Made by a program: the position numbers and the translations under genes. Below are positions 26,598 through 35,352 of a stretch of 45,862 nt of DNA, in pieces (within the stretch, counting starts at the first letter, position 1; each line of letters starts with the position of its first letter). Under the pieces are notes generated by a model. It was given only the letters and a program-made list of their open reading frames with translations. It did not search any database and was not told the DNA's origin. Source of the stretch: Verrucomicrobiota bacterium (GTDB lineage: Bacteria; Verrucomicrobiota; Verrucomicrobiia; Chthoniobacterales; UBA10450); the NCBI GenBank assembly GCA_003218475.1, contig QHNR01000063.1, forward strand, positions 1,305 to 47,166, given 5' to 3'.

Positions 26598-29063
26598 ATG
26601 AGAAGCATCTCGGCACCGTTTGACACCGGGGAAGTTCAAGCGCCTTCCCAAAATCCGCGCGTTTGGAGTCTACCTTTCGATTTTCGCACAATTGTGACCG
26701 GCGTGTGCTTGTTTGTCGGCTATTATCTCGGCGCGCGAATCGGGTTCGCGCTCACGTTCCAGCCGCATCCGGTCTCGGTTCTTTGGCCTCCGAATTCTAT
26801 CTTGGTCGCAGCACTCTTGCTGACGCCGCCACGCGTATGGGGATTCATATTGCTGGCCGCATTTCCGGCGCATTGGGCGGCGCAATTGCAGAGTCATGTT
26901 CCACCATTGATGATTTTATGCTGGTTCATCAGCAACTCGTGCGAAGCGCTGATCGGCGCAGGCTTGACGCGCTACCTGATCGGCGAACCGATTCGCTTCA
27001 CAACGCTTCGCAACGTAGGCATTTTTTGCCTTTGCGTAGTGGTCATCGGCCCGTGTTTGTCCTCGTTTTTGGACGCCGCGTTTGTGGTATGGAATAATTG
27101 GGGCCACGACACCTATCGAGAGCTGATCCGAATACGCCTTTTTTCGAACGCCCTCGCCGCGTTGATAGTTGTGCCGCTGGTTGTAACGTGGGCGACGAGT
27201 GGAATCCAGTCCCTGCGGACAGGCCGACTCTCGCGTTACCTTGAGGCATGCGCGCTGTTTGTTGGTCTGTTGCTGGTAAGTTACGCTGTCCTTTATAAAT
27301 TTGGATCGAGAACGGATTCGGCTCTTCTCTTCCTCCCGCTGCCATTTCTGCTTTGGGCGGCGGTACGATTCGGATCTCTGGGAGCAAGCACTGCTATTTC
27401 GGTTGTCAGTTTCCTGGCAATTTGGAGCGCAGCCCACGGGCATGGGCCATTCTCCGGCGGACCACCTCAACAAGACGCTCTTTCGATCCAAATATTTCTA
27501 ATCGTCCTGGCAATTCCGCTGTTGTTTCTGGCGACGGTGATCGAGGAGCGCAGAACTGGAGAGACCGTGCTGCGCGAAAGCGAATCACGTTTCCGGGCCG
27601 TGGCGGATGCTGCGCCCGTCCTCATCTGGATGGCCGGCGTGGACAAGCTTTGCACTTTCTTCAACAAGCCCTGGTTACAGTTTACCGGCCGCAGCATCGA
27701 ACAGGAACTTGGAAACGGGTGGGCTGAAGGCGTGCACCCGGACGATCTGCAAAAGTGCCTCGAGGTTTACACCCAGGCATTCGATGCGCGGCAGCCATTC
27801 GTTATGCAATACCGCCTCCGGCGAAACGATGGCGAGTATCGTTGGGTTTCGGATCAGGGCGTGGCACGCCATACAGCGGAAGGAGAGTTCGCCGGCTACA
27901 TCGGCTCATGCTTGGATGTCACAGAATTAATGAGGAAGGAAGAGGCTTTGCGCGAATTCGAAGAGCGCGTCACGCTCGCGGCGCAGGCGGCCAATCTCGG
28001 AGTGTGGGAGATGGACACGACTACGAACGAGATCTGGATGTCTGACATGGCGCGCACTTTGTATCAATTTGATTCCGAGACCCGCGTCGACCATGCGGCG
28101 CTGCAACTTCGTGTGCACCCGGAAGATCGTGAGCTTCGCAATTCGGCCGTCAAAACCGCTGTAGAAACGCAGAGTGAATACGAAATCGAATATCGCCTCT
28201 TGCTACCGGATGGAACTCTGCGCTGGATCGGTGGCCGGGGATGCTGTGTAGCTGGCGAAAATCGCAAAGGCGCCCGGCTCATTGGTGTTTCCATTGACAT
28301 AACGCCGCGCAAGCTCGCTGAAGCCGAAGCGCGAGAGTATCATGAACAAGTCGGACATCTCAGCCGCCTGGCGGCGGTGGGCGAATTGGCGGCATCCATT
28401 GCCCATGAAGTGAATCAACCGCTCTCGGGAATTATCAGTAACGCTGGCGCTGGTCGGCGTTTGCTCGATCGCGGCGATGTCGAGCTTCGCGAACTTCGGG
28501 ATCTGCTCGATGACATCGTGGCTGATGGACGCCGCGCTGGCGATGTGATTCGCGGTGTCCAGAGCATGGTAAGAAAAGGTGCCCCGGACTGGCAGCGGGT
28601 GAATCTGAATGATTTGGTAATAAATGTAGCGCGCATGGTAAAGCCGGCTGCAATGCTTCAATCCTGCGACGTGGAGACTTTGCTCGAGCCAAATCTGCCG
28701 ACGGTTGAAGCAGATCCGATTCAACTCCAGCAAGTCCTGCTCAATCTCGTGATCAACTCCTTCGATGCCATGCGCAACACGCCGCTGAGCAGTCGCAAAG
28801 TCGTGATCACAACGGAGCGAAATGCTGACGACGGTATTCGTGCGAGCGTCCGCGATTATGGTGTTGGTATATCCGAGGAAGCACGCGATCGAATTTTCGA
28901 TCACTTCTTCACAACCAAAGCACAAGGATTAGGGATGGGCCTCGCGATCGTCCGTTCAATCGTTGAATCGCATGGCGGCACCATTGGCGGCGAGAATGTC
29001 GAGGGTGGTGGAGCGCAATTTCAGTTTGTTCTTCCGGCAAGCGCCGCACCTCCAGCGGTATGA
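26598..29063 (+). CDS. MASE1-PAS-PAS sensor histidine kinase
   Basis: The 821-residue protein starts with an eight-helix MASE1-type membrane sensor (YYLGARIGFALTF, VSVLWPPNSILVAALLL, about residues 30-310). PAS domain 1 covers about 327-442 (FRAVADAAPVLIWMAG to IGSCLDVTE). PAS domain 2 covers about 449-571 (AAQAANLGVWEM to SIDITPRK). The dimerisation/phosphoacceptor helix contains His603 in SIAHEVNQPLSGI. The ATPase domain has the N box VLLNLVINSFDAM, G1 DYGVGIS and G2 GLGMGLAIVRSIVESHGG. It autophosphorylates and should pass phosphate to a FixJ-type receiver; the REC gene at 29166 is 102 bases downstream. This H-box class is FixL/NtrB-like. No receiver domain is attached. Confidence 0.92.
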   Translation: MRSISAPFDTGEVQAPSQNPRVWSLPFDFRTIVTGVCLFVGYYLGARIGFALTFQPHPVSVLWPPNSILVAALLLTPPRVWGFILLAAFPAHWAAQLQSHVPPLMILCWFISNSCEALIGAGLTRYLIGEPIRFTTLRNVGIFCLCVVVIGPCLSSFLDAAFVVWNNWGHDTYRELIRIRLFSNALAALIVVPLVVTWATSGIQSLRTGRLSRYLEACALFVGLLLVSYAVLYKFGSRTDSALLFLPLPFLLWAAVRFGSLGASTAISVVSFLAIWSAAHGHGPFSGGPPQQDALSIQIFLIVLAIPLLFLATVIEERRTGETVLRESESRFRAVADAAPVLIWMAGVDKLCTFFNKPWLQFTGRSIEQELGNGWAEGVHPDDLQKCLEVYTQAFDARQPFVMQYRLRRNDGEYRWVSDQGVARHTAEGEFAGYIGSCLDVTELMRKEEALREFEERVTLAAQAANLGVWEMDTTTNEIWMSDMARTLYQFDSETRVDHAALQLRVHPEDRELRNSAVKTAVETQSEYEIEYRLLLPDGTLRWIGGRGCCVAGENRKGARLIGVSIDITPRKLAEAEAREYHEQVGHLSRLAAVGELAASIAHEVNQPLSGIISNAGAGRRLLDRGDVELRELRDLLDDIVADGRRAGDVIRGVQSMVRKGAPDWQRVNLNDLVINVARMVKPAAMLQSCDVETLLEPNLPTVEADPIQLQQVLLNLVINSFDAMRNTPLSSRKVVITTERNADDGIRASVRDYGVGISEEARDRIFDHFFTTKAQGLGMGLAIVRSIVESHGGTIGGENVEGGGAQFQFVLPASAAPPAV

Positions 29064-29104
29064 CGCGAGGCTTGCGGCGTCTCGCCAGCGGCAAGGCCGC
29101 ATAA

Positions 29105-29137
29105 GACTAAGGTCCATTAGACCAAGGTCCACTATCA
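29105..29137 (+). promoter_or_regulatory. GACYAAGGTCC motif, tandem pair
   Basis: Two copies (GACTAAGGTCCATTAG and GACCAAGGTCCACTATC) follow each other with an exact 15-base period. The core GACC-AA-GGTC of the second copy is a perfect palindrome. The pair ends about 28 bases before ATG 29166, a position suited to activator binding or a promoter element. The same motif precedes at least six more genes downstream. Confidence 0.65.
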
Positions 29138-29165
29138 TTCGGACTGGCGGGGCCTAATCTGGGGC

Positions 29166-29732
29166 ATGATCGCCACGCCCCAGATTGAAAGTCGGGCGGT
29201 GTCGCAACAGCCTTCTTCGGAAGGTGTTTGCCTGGTGGATGATGATCCCATGGTGCTCAGATCGATCGGCCGTTTACTCGGTTCGAGTGGGTTCGCCGTG
29301 CAGCCGTTTAACAAAGGCGCGGCTTTCATTGACTATGTAGCCGCACACGATGTGCGGCTCGTCGTGCTCGACCTTTGGATGAAGGAAATGACCGGCTTGG
29401 AAGTTCTGGCGCGGCTTTGCGCAATATCGCCGAAGACTAATGTGATTGTGATCACAGGACACGATGATCGCGCCGCGCGGCTCACTGCGATGCAAATCGG
29501 CGCAGTCGCCTTTCTTATTAAGCCCTTTGACGATGAACAAATTGTCGAGGCGGTTCATCGGGCACTTGGTCACGCGACTGACAGGTCGCGGTTGATCAAG
29601 CCAGGAGCTCATCATCGCTTTAGCCTCACTCGAGACTCCCCATTTGCTCCCTCATTGGGCCAACGTCCCGATAAGAGGAGCTCGCGAAACCTGCCAAAGA
29701 TCCTAAGAAAACAGAAAGGAACTAAGTTATGA
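29166..29732 (+). CDS. receiver-only response regulator (FixJ-type REC)
   Basis: The 188-residue protein holds one receiver domain at about residues 20-135. It has the acidic pocket LVDDDP, phosphoacceptor Asp69 in VVLDLWMKEMTG, Thr97 in VITGHDD and Lys119 in LIKPFDD. It is FixJ-like in the SGFAVQPF and AFLIKPF segments but has no DNA-binding domain. The C-terminal 50 residues are basic and low in structure (HHRFSLTRDSPF to LRKQKGTKL). It may be a phosphate sink or protein-interaction output. It follows the first kinase gene and overlaps the next small gene by four bases. Confidence 0.85.
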   Translation: MIATPQIESRAVSQQPSSEGVCLVDDDPMVLRSIGRLLGSSGFAVQPFNKGAAFIDYVAAHDVRLVVLDLWMKEMTGLEVLARLCAISPKTNVIVITGHDDRAARLTAMQIGAVAFLIKPFDDEQIVEAVHRALGHATDRSRLIKPGAHHRFSLTRDSPFAPSLGQRPDKRSSRNLPKILRKQKGTKL

Positions 29733-30004
29733 GTAAATCAACCCCAACCCTTACGCAAAGTGGACTGCTGGCCGTGTTGCTGCAACGACAGCGCTACGTA
29801 TCCCACCTAGCCCGACGCCGTGCAGACCGCAAGCACCAGCATGCCACCGTTTGGAGTGGCCTCACTTGGGCGTGGCGAGCGTTCAGGTCGCCAAAGCTGC
29901 TAGACGATTCTGGCCTACCCACTGTAAGAGTTAGCAGGCGCCACACTTTCTTGCGAGTCGCGCCCTCTGGAACTGCTGTGCACGTTCAGGCGAAGAGGGT
30001 CTAA
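29729..30004 (+). CDS. small basic protein translationally coupled to the receiver gene
   Basis: The ATG at 29729 overlaps the receiver stop as ATGA and has AAAGGA about nine bases upstream, which supports real translation. The 91-residue product is rich in Arg, His and Trp (YVSHLARRRADRKHQHATVW, LTWAWRAFRSPKLL) with no membrane segment or recognisable domain. Function unknown; coupling suggests it works with the receiver or is a degenerate gene. Confidence 0.5.
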   Translation: MSKSTPTLTQSGLLAVLLQRQRYVSHLARRRADRKHQHATVWSGLTWAWRAFRSPKLLDDSGLPTVRVSRRHTFLRVAPSGTAVHVQAKRV

Positions 30005-30116
30005 TAAGTATATCGCTGCTATTCATCGCACCCCAAACAGCAAGGTAGAGACTTATGGGACATGTTCGGATACAAGTTATCTATGTTGGCAGTTCCATAG
30101 CTCCGACGGAACGAAC

Positions 30117-30548
30117 GTGACGGAACTGCCCGCCGATGCCGAGTACGTAGAAGACGCCAGCCTGTTCATCTGGAGGCCGCACGGCATCCTCGACGAGGCT
30201 GAGGTAAATAAGGTCTTGGTGGACCTCATTAGAAGAGAAACCACGGCCGAGAAGCCATTCAATCGTTTTTCTGATCTCTCGCTCGTCGAATCTTTTCACC
30301 TTACTTTCAAATATGTTTTTCATGTCGCGCTACACCGGCGCCTTTCCTATGTTGGCCGCGAACGGATAAAGTCCGCATTTTATGTCACGAATCCGGAAGC
30401 TGCTCATCTTATCAAAATCCACGCCCTTTTGACCGATCTCTCGCCATTGGAGGTCGAGATGTTCGAAACACGCGAAGCTGCCGCGAAATGGCTAGGCGTG
30501 CCGGTTGGGTCGTTGCTGCCCAAGGCGAGCGGCAGAACAACCTCCTAG
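30117..30548 (+). CDS. hypothetical protein, possibly STAS/SpoIIAA-like fold
   Basis: The 143-residue ORF starts at GTG 30117. It reads EYVEDASLFIWRPHGILDEAEVNKVLVDLI in its first half, then FNRFSDLSLVESFHLTFKYVF, and ends with AHLIKIHALLTDLSPLEVEMFETREAAAKWLGV. The layout, a strand giving RPHGILDEAEV and a final helix with FETREAAAKWLG, resembles SpoIIAA-like/STAS-type proteins that hypothetically bind lipids or regulatory partners. That assignment is weak. It lies between the first and second kinase genes on the same strand and could belong to the same regulatory block. Confidence 0.6.
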   Translation: MTELPADAEYVEDASLFIWRPHGILDEAEVNKVLVDLIRRETTAEKPFNRFSDLSLVESFHLTFKYVFHVALHRRLSYVGRERIKSAFYVTNPEAAHLIKIHALLTDLSPLEVEMFETREAAAKWLGVPVGSLLPKASGRTTS

Positions 30549-30820
30549 AAGCCGTCAGATCACTTGCCTTCCATAATGCGGAGAAGCGATGATGTGCTGA
30601 ATTCGTGTTTGGCCGACTCGTCGAAACGAAGAGGACTCCGTCTCGATTTGGATTTACATTCAGTATCGTTCTCCCCATTGTCTGGGACTAGCTCACGCGT
30701 TATGCAGCGTTCCCTCGCGTTGACAAGCTTGCTAGTTTCCCCTGTTTGTCGGGAAGCTGCTTTGCAAGACCGCAAAAAGCCAATGCTCGTGTTCAACTGC
30801 GAGCGGTCTCATCTCTGCCG

Positions 30821-33424
30821 ATGAGCTGGATCACACTGCTTTGGTCGATGGACGCCGCGTTTTGTTTCACGGCTGCCGGGATATACCTGCTGATCTGGAG
30901 CAAACGACGCCAGAACTGGGTGTATTTGTTGTTTTCGAGCAGCGCTTTGGCGACGGGAATCATCGCAGAGCTCGAGTTGATAGGGATGCACGCGCAGACA
31001 ACCGCACAATACAGCGCGGTGCTGCGATGGGCGCAACTGCCGATCTGGATGCTGACCTTGTCGATCGTATGGTTTGGTCGTCTCTATCTCCGTGCCGGGC
31101 GACTGTGGTTAGCGTGGTGCGTCTGCGGTGTGCGGACGCTGGCGCTTTTACTTAATTTTCTTTTCCCGCCAAATCTTAATTTTCGGGAAATCACGAGTCT
31201 GGGGCATCTCTCTTGGTGGGGAGGGGAAACGGTCTCTGTTGCGGTAGGCGTACCGAATCCTTGGAGCTTGATCGGCCAACTGAGTACGGTGTTGCTTCTT
31301 ATTTTCTTCGTGGATGCTACGATCGCTGTCTGGCGTCGTGGCGAACAGCGGCGCGCGCTTCTTGTGGGAGGGAGCGCAATTCTTTTTATCACGTTGGCGC
31401 TGGTGCAGTCCGTGCTGGTGATTTGGGGAGCTGTCCAATGGCCATTCATCAACAGTGTCCCTTACCTGGGAATCATCGCGGCGATGGGCTATGAATTGAG
31501 CTACGACTTCCTCCGTGCGGCCAAACTTGCCCAGGACTTCCAAACCAGCGAAGCCGCGCTGCGGGAAAGCGAAGCGCGCATTAACATCGCAACGAACGCG
31601 GCAAACCTCGGTTTGTGGCTTTGGAACATCCCTGGTGACCAGCTCAGGGTAACGCAGAAATGGAGAGAGTTATTCGGTTTCCCGGATTCGGAGCCAGTGA
31701 CGTTTGACCGATTGCTCCAACTCGTGCACCCCGAGGACCGGGAACGTATGAAGCAGCTTGTGCAACAGATGTTCGAGCACGGCGGCGAGTACGAGAGCGA
31801 ATATCGTATCTCGCGGCCGGACGGAAGCACACGCTGGATCCTGGGTTATGGCAGCGTTGAGCTCGACGAACGTGGCAAACCGGCGTTCGCGCGCGGGGTG
31901 TCGCGCGACATCACCACGCGCAAACTGGCGGAGGAAGAATTGCGTGAGAGTGAAGAGCGTTTTCGCACAGTAGCCAACGCCGCGCCCGTGCTCATCTGGA
32001 TGTCAGGTCCGGACAGACTTTGCACCTTTTTCAATAAAGGGTGGCTGGACTTTACTGGCCGAAGTCTGGAGCAGGAGCTTGGCAATGGATGGGCAGAGGG
32101 CGTTCACCTGGAAGACTTGGATCGCTGCCTGGATGTTTATCAAAATTCCTTCAACGCGCGCGAATCGTTTACAATGGAATATCGCCTGCGCCGAAGTGAC
32201 GGTGAATACCGCTGGGTTCTGGATAGCGGAACACCACGGTTTGCTCCCGATGGCGCGTTCCTCGGTTACATTGGCTCATGCATTGACATCACGGAGCGGA
32301 AGAGCTCCGAAGAACAATTCCGGCTCGTGCTGGATGCTGCGCCAAATGCGATGATCATGGTCGACTCAGCCGGTGTAATCAACTTCGCCAACGCGTCGGC
32401 AGCGACCGTCTTCGGCTATTCTTTTAGCGAGTTGATCGGCTGCCAGATCGAAATGTTGATTCCGGAACGGTTCCGCGCTCAACATCCCGGCTATCGCAAA
32501 CATTTTGTTTCTCAACCGAGCAGCCGCGCAATGGGAGTCGGTCGCGATCTTTTTGGCCGCCGCAAAGACGGCACCGAATTTCCAGTCGAAGTAGGACTCA
32601 GTCCGATCCATACCGCGGAAGGTCTGTTTGTTCTGGCGTCATTGATCGACATTACCGCGCGCAAGGAGGCGGAGCTAGAGCATGAGCGCCAAAACATGGA
32701 ACTGGCCCGGGCGGGACGCGTCGCATTGATGGGCGAACTGGCGGCGTCGCTGGCACATGAAGTCAACAATCCGGTTGGGGCGATCGTAGCGAACGCCAGC
32801 GCCGGGCAGCGCTTGCTCGCGGCGGACAAAATCGGAACCGAAGAAATGACGGAGCTGCTTGCCGACATCGTGGCTGACGGCCGCCGAGCCGGTGACATTA
32901 TTCGGGGCATTCGCAGTATGGTCCGTAAAGGCGAAGCTCAGCACTCTTTAGTCCAGATCAACAACTTAATTGACGATCTTCTGCGGATTGTCCACGGCGA
33001 GGCCATTGGACGGGAGGTTAGAGTCACAGTCGAAGTTGATTCCGACGCGGGCCAGGTTTGGGGAGATTCAGTGCAGCTCTTGCAGGTTCTTCTCAATCTC
33101 ACCGTCAACGCATTCGAAGCAATGACCGCTCTGCCCGCCAACGCGCGGTCCCTTATCATTCGTGCGAGTCATGACGGAAACGGAAACATTCTTGTCAAAG
33201 TGCGTGATTCTGGTCCTGGCTTCCCCAGCGGCATCAGCGAACAACTCTTCGAGCCATTCTTTTCGACAAAAGCCGAAGGAACCGGAATGGGACTGGCGAT
33301 CGCGCGCAGCATCGTGGAGGCGCACGGTGGATCGCTCTCGGCAGAGAATTGTGACGATGGCGGCGCCTGTTTTACGATTCGCTTGCCTGAAGCAAAGGAG
33401 GAAAAATCAAAGTCGCCGCCTTAA
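30821..33424 (+). CDS. membrane PAS-PAS-PAS sensor histidine kinase
   Basis: From ATG 30821 (MSWITLLWSMDAAF) the product is 867 residues; an in-frame start at 30746 only adds a non-homologous leader. Residues 1-230 form about seven membrane helices, a sensor unlike MASE1. Three PAS domains follow at about 246-367, 377-493 and 496-615 (ends DITTRK, DITERK and DITARK). His646 in SLAHEVNNPVGAI is the phosphoacceptor. The ATPase domain shows VLLNLTVNAFEAM, DSGPGF and GTGMGLAIARSIVEAHGG. PAS 1-3 are nearly the same as those of the 41495 kinase, while the His region is closer to the 26598 kinase. The N-terminal start is copied as a remnant at 41216. Confidence 0.92.
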   Translation: MSWITLLWSMDAAFCFTAAGIYLLIWSKRRQNWVYLLFSSSALATGIIAELELIGMHAQTTAQYSAVLRWAQLPIWMLTLSIVWFGRLYLRAGRLWLAWCVCGVRTLALLLNFLFPPNLNFREITSLGHLSWWGGETVSVAVGVPNPWSLIGQLSTVLLLIFFVDATIAVWRRGEQRRALLVGGSAILFITLALVQSVLVIWGAVQWPFINSVPYLGIIAAMGYELSYDFLRAAKLAQDFQTSEAALRESEARINIATNAANLGLWLWNIPGDQLRVTQKWRELFGFPDSEPVTFDRLLQLVHPEDRERMKQLVQQMFEHGGEYESEYRISRPDGSTRWILGYGSVELDERGKPAFARGVSRDITTRKLAEEELRESEERFRTVANAAPVLIWMSGPDRLCTFFNKGWLDFTGRSLEQELGNGWAEGVHLEDLDRCLDVYQNSFNARESFTMEYRLRRSDGEYRWVLDSGTPRFAPDGAFLGYIGSCIDITERKSSEEQFRLVLDAAPNAMIMVDSAGVINFANASAATVFGYSFSELIGCQIEMLIPERFRAQHPGYRKHFVSQPSSRAMGVGRDLFGRRKDGTEFPVEVGLSPIHTAEGLFVLASLIDITARKEAELEHERQNMELARAGRVALMGELAASLAHEVNNPVGAIVANASAGQRLLAADKIGTEEMTELLADIVADGRRAGDIIRGIRSMVRKGEAQHSLVQINNLIDDLLRIVHGEAIGREVRVTVEVDSDAGQVWGDSVQLLQVLLNLTVNAFEAMTALPANARSLIIRASHDGNGNILVKVRDSGPGFPSGISEQLFEPFFSTKAEGTGMGLAIARSIVEAHGGSLSAENCDDGGACFTIRLPEAKEEKSKSPP

Positions 33425-33572
33425 CTTTCAGCGGGAAAGAATTAACCTCCGCAAGAAGTTCATTCGTGTCGCCAGGCGCCGGAGCCAAAACTTTTGGCCA
33501 TACCCGCGAAGCCGCGGTGTGCGAATAGAAATTTACGGGTATCACGCCGGAGTGACGACGACATCGACGTGA

Positions 33573-33590
33573 GACTAAGGTCCAATATCA
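33573..33590 (+). promoter_or_regulatory. GACYAAGGTCC motif
   Basis: GACTAAGGTCCAATATCA lies 55 bases before ATG 33646 of a receiver-only gene. It agrees with the consensus GRCYAARGTCCNATA at all core positions. Confidence 0.6.
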
Positions 33591-33645
33591 TTTTATTTCC
33601 CGAAGCCTTATCGTTAACTGCACACGCCACCTTCCCCTCACACAT

Positions 33646-34080
33646 ATGACAGCTTTGAAACACCTCGAAGAACCAGCTGCCCGAGTTTCGACTTTGGGAC
33701 TTAACGGCTCCAATTCGATCTGGCTCCTTGACGACGACGCTTCCATGTTGAGAGCGCTCGGCCGTTTGCTTACGTCAGCAGGCTTTAGTGTGGAAAAGTT
33801 TAACCATCCTGCCGCCTTTCTCTCCAGGCTCGAGCAAGCGAGATGTAAGGTCGCCGTCCTCGACGTATGGATGCCCTTCATGGATGGACTGGAAGTGCAG
33901 GCGTTGCTCAACCAAAATTCGCCGGACACACAGATTATTTTCATTAGCGGACGGTACGATCCGTCAGTGCGCCAGACTGCGCTCGATGCGGGAGCGTTTG
34001 CATTCCTTGCAAAACCTTTCGAGGATGAGGTTCTGGTGAAGCTCATTCAAGAGGCCCTCCAGGCTAAGCAGTACTCCTGA
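33646..34080 (+). CDS. receiver-only response regulator (FixJ-type REC)
   Basis: The 144-residue protein is a single receiver. Acidic pocket LLDDDASML, phosphoacceptor Asp73 in VLDVWMPFMDG, Ser101 in FISGRYD in place of the more usual Thr, and Lys123 in LAKPFEDE are all present. No output domain is attached. It is similar to the receivers at 29166 and 44910 (WLLDDDA, GFSVEKF, AGAFAFLAKPF). It follows the second kinase gene by 221 bases and carries its own upstream copy of the shared motif, so it is probably transcribed independently. Confidence 0.88.
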   Translation: MTALKHLEEPAARVSTLGLNGSNSIWLLDDDASMLRALGRLLTSAGFSVEKFNHPAAFLSRLEQARCKVAVLDVWMPFMDGLEVQALLNQNSPDTQIIFISGRYDPSVRQTALDAGAFAFLAKPFEDEVLVKLIQEALQAKQYS

Positions 34081-34256
34081 GCCGTTCTCAACCACAACCA
34101 ACCCAGTTCATTCTTTCTGACACACAGGGGGCAGCGAAGGCGAAACACCACGTGCCAGATGCTGCGCTGGTTATCCCCGAGCGAATCCTTCCAGTCTGCA
34201 AGCAAGCGAGCACAAAAGCGCCGTTGTGGGGGTCGTGCAAATGGGTGTCGGGGTAC

Positions 34257-34273
34257 GACCAAGGTCCCATATA
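34257..34273 (+). promoter_or_regulatory. GACYAAGGTCC motif
   Basis: GACCAAGGTCCCATATA contains the perfect palindrome GACC-AA-GGTC. It lies about 122 bases before ATG 34395 of an outer-membrane protein gene. The surrounding 314-base gap (34081-34394) holds nothing else I can name. Confidence 0.6.
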
Positions 34274-34394
34274 CGATCCAACGACGATCCCTGAATGATG
34301 GCTGCGGAATAAAAGAAAGCCCACTTCGGTTCAGAAAAAAACTTAAGAAACTTATTGACGAGCCCACCCTTTACCCCTTATCACGCCTATCGTT

Positions 34395-35168
34395 ATGAAA
34401 AAGTTATCTCTTATCTCAACAGCAATCCTGATTGGATTCCTCGCCGCTCCGTTGCAAGCCGGAACGGAGGTCTACAAGCAGGTTGCGCCGCCGCCGCCGC
34501 CACCCGAACTTTACGGACTCGGTTTCTACGGAGCGATCGACGCGGGGGCGAACGTCTATCAAAACCGCGGTGGAGACAGAACGTTTACGGGTGAAAACCG
34601 CATTAACGACCTAACCGATAGGGATTTTCAAGCTACTCTGGAGGTCTCGCCGAAGAATGACGTCGGCTTTTACGGCGGCATTAAACTCGGTTACGTCTTT
34701 GGCACGGGCGTATTTCGTCCAACGATTGAAGGCGACTTCTTTTACAATGGCTTTCGGGGCGGCGCTGACTTCACCCTGAGAGATCGCTTTGGTGACGTTT
34801 TAGCACAGCGCGACGTGACTACTTGGATCAATACGGGCGCGTTTATGGGGAACTTCATCGGGAGATTCGCATTTGGAAGATTTCAGCCGTATGCGGGCGC
34901 CGGGGTCGGCATTTACTATGCCGAATCTGCGGGGGTCGAGGTCCGGGACCCCGTAACCGGTCGTGTCCCAGTCAACACTGGCGGGGGGCGAAGTCACGCG
35001 GACCTCGCATGGCAAGTGGTCGCAGGCTCAGATTACTATTGGAACCCCAAGTTCAGCACTTTTATCGAATATCACTTCCTCGTTTATACCAGCACCCAAA
35101 TCGATACTCGACAAGATCGCGATCTGAAGCAGCACCTCGTAGGCGCGGGTGTTCGGTTCCACTTTTAG
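34395..35168 (+). CDS. outer-membrane beta-barrel protein
   Basis: The 257-residue protein has a signal peptide (LSLISTAILIGFLAAPLQA) and a Pro-rich linker (QVAPPPPPPELYG). The rest is a series of amphipathic strands: GFYGAIDAGANVYQ, VGFYGGIKLGYVFG, PTIEGDFFYNGFRGG, PYAGAGVGIYYAE, FSTFIEYHFLVYTS. It ends in the strand GAGVRFHF with a terminal Phe, the outer-membrane C-terminal signature. This is the small OmpA/Opa-like barrel type of Verrucomicrobia. A strong terminator follows. The shared motif lies upstream, so it may be controlled by the local two-component system. Confidence 0.85.
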   Translation: MKKLSLISTAILIGFLAAPLQAGTEVYKQVAPPPPPPELYGLGFYGAIDAGANVYQNRGGDRTFTGENRINDLTDRDFQATLEVSPKNDVGFYGGIKLGYVFGTGVFRPTIEGDFFYNGFRGGADFTLRDRFGDVLAQRDVTTWINTGAFMGNFIGRFAFGRFQPYAGAGVGIYYAESAGVEVRDPVTGRVPVNTGGGRSHADLAWQVVAGSDYYWNPKFSTFIEYHFLVYTSTQIDTRQDRDLKQHLVGAGVRFHF

Positions 35169-35196
35169 AAGCACGCGGAATTCCCTGGTTAAGTTG

Positions 35197-35230
35197 ATCG
35201 GCCTCCTTTGATCAGGAGGCCGATTTTTTT
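35197..35230 (+). terminator. strong intrinsic terminator
   Basis: ATCGGCCTCCT (35197-35207) pairs perfectly with AGGAGGCCGAT (35214-35224) over a short loop, followed by a run of eight T residues ending near 35231. It ends the transcript of the barrel gene and isolates it from the next one. Confidence 0.9.
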
Positions 35231-35255
35231 TAACGCGTATCGTCAGCACAACTGC

Positions 35256-35276
35256 CATAGGCCTAAAGTCCTATAG
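35256..35276 (+). promoter_or_regulatory. GGCCTAAAGTCC variant of the shared motif
   Basis: The core GGCCTAAAGTCCTATAG is framed by inverted ATAGG/CCTAT. A copy with 21 identical bases lies at 38139-38159 before the sulfatase gene. This copy ends 76 bases before ATG 35353. Confidence 0.6.
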
Positions 35277-35352
35277 ACGCATCGCACTAGCCACCACATG
35301 GTTGCGCTGATTTTTCTCGGATTTATGCGTCGGCGACGGTAAAAATCGGGTC

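Noticed and set aside
30746-30820. Upstream start for the second kinase
   Set aside because: The leader has no hydrophobic sensor character, and the related remnant at 41216 begins exactly at the MSW start.
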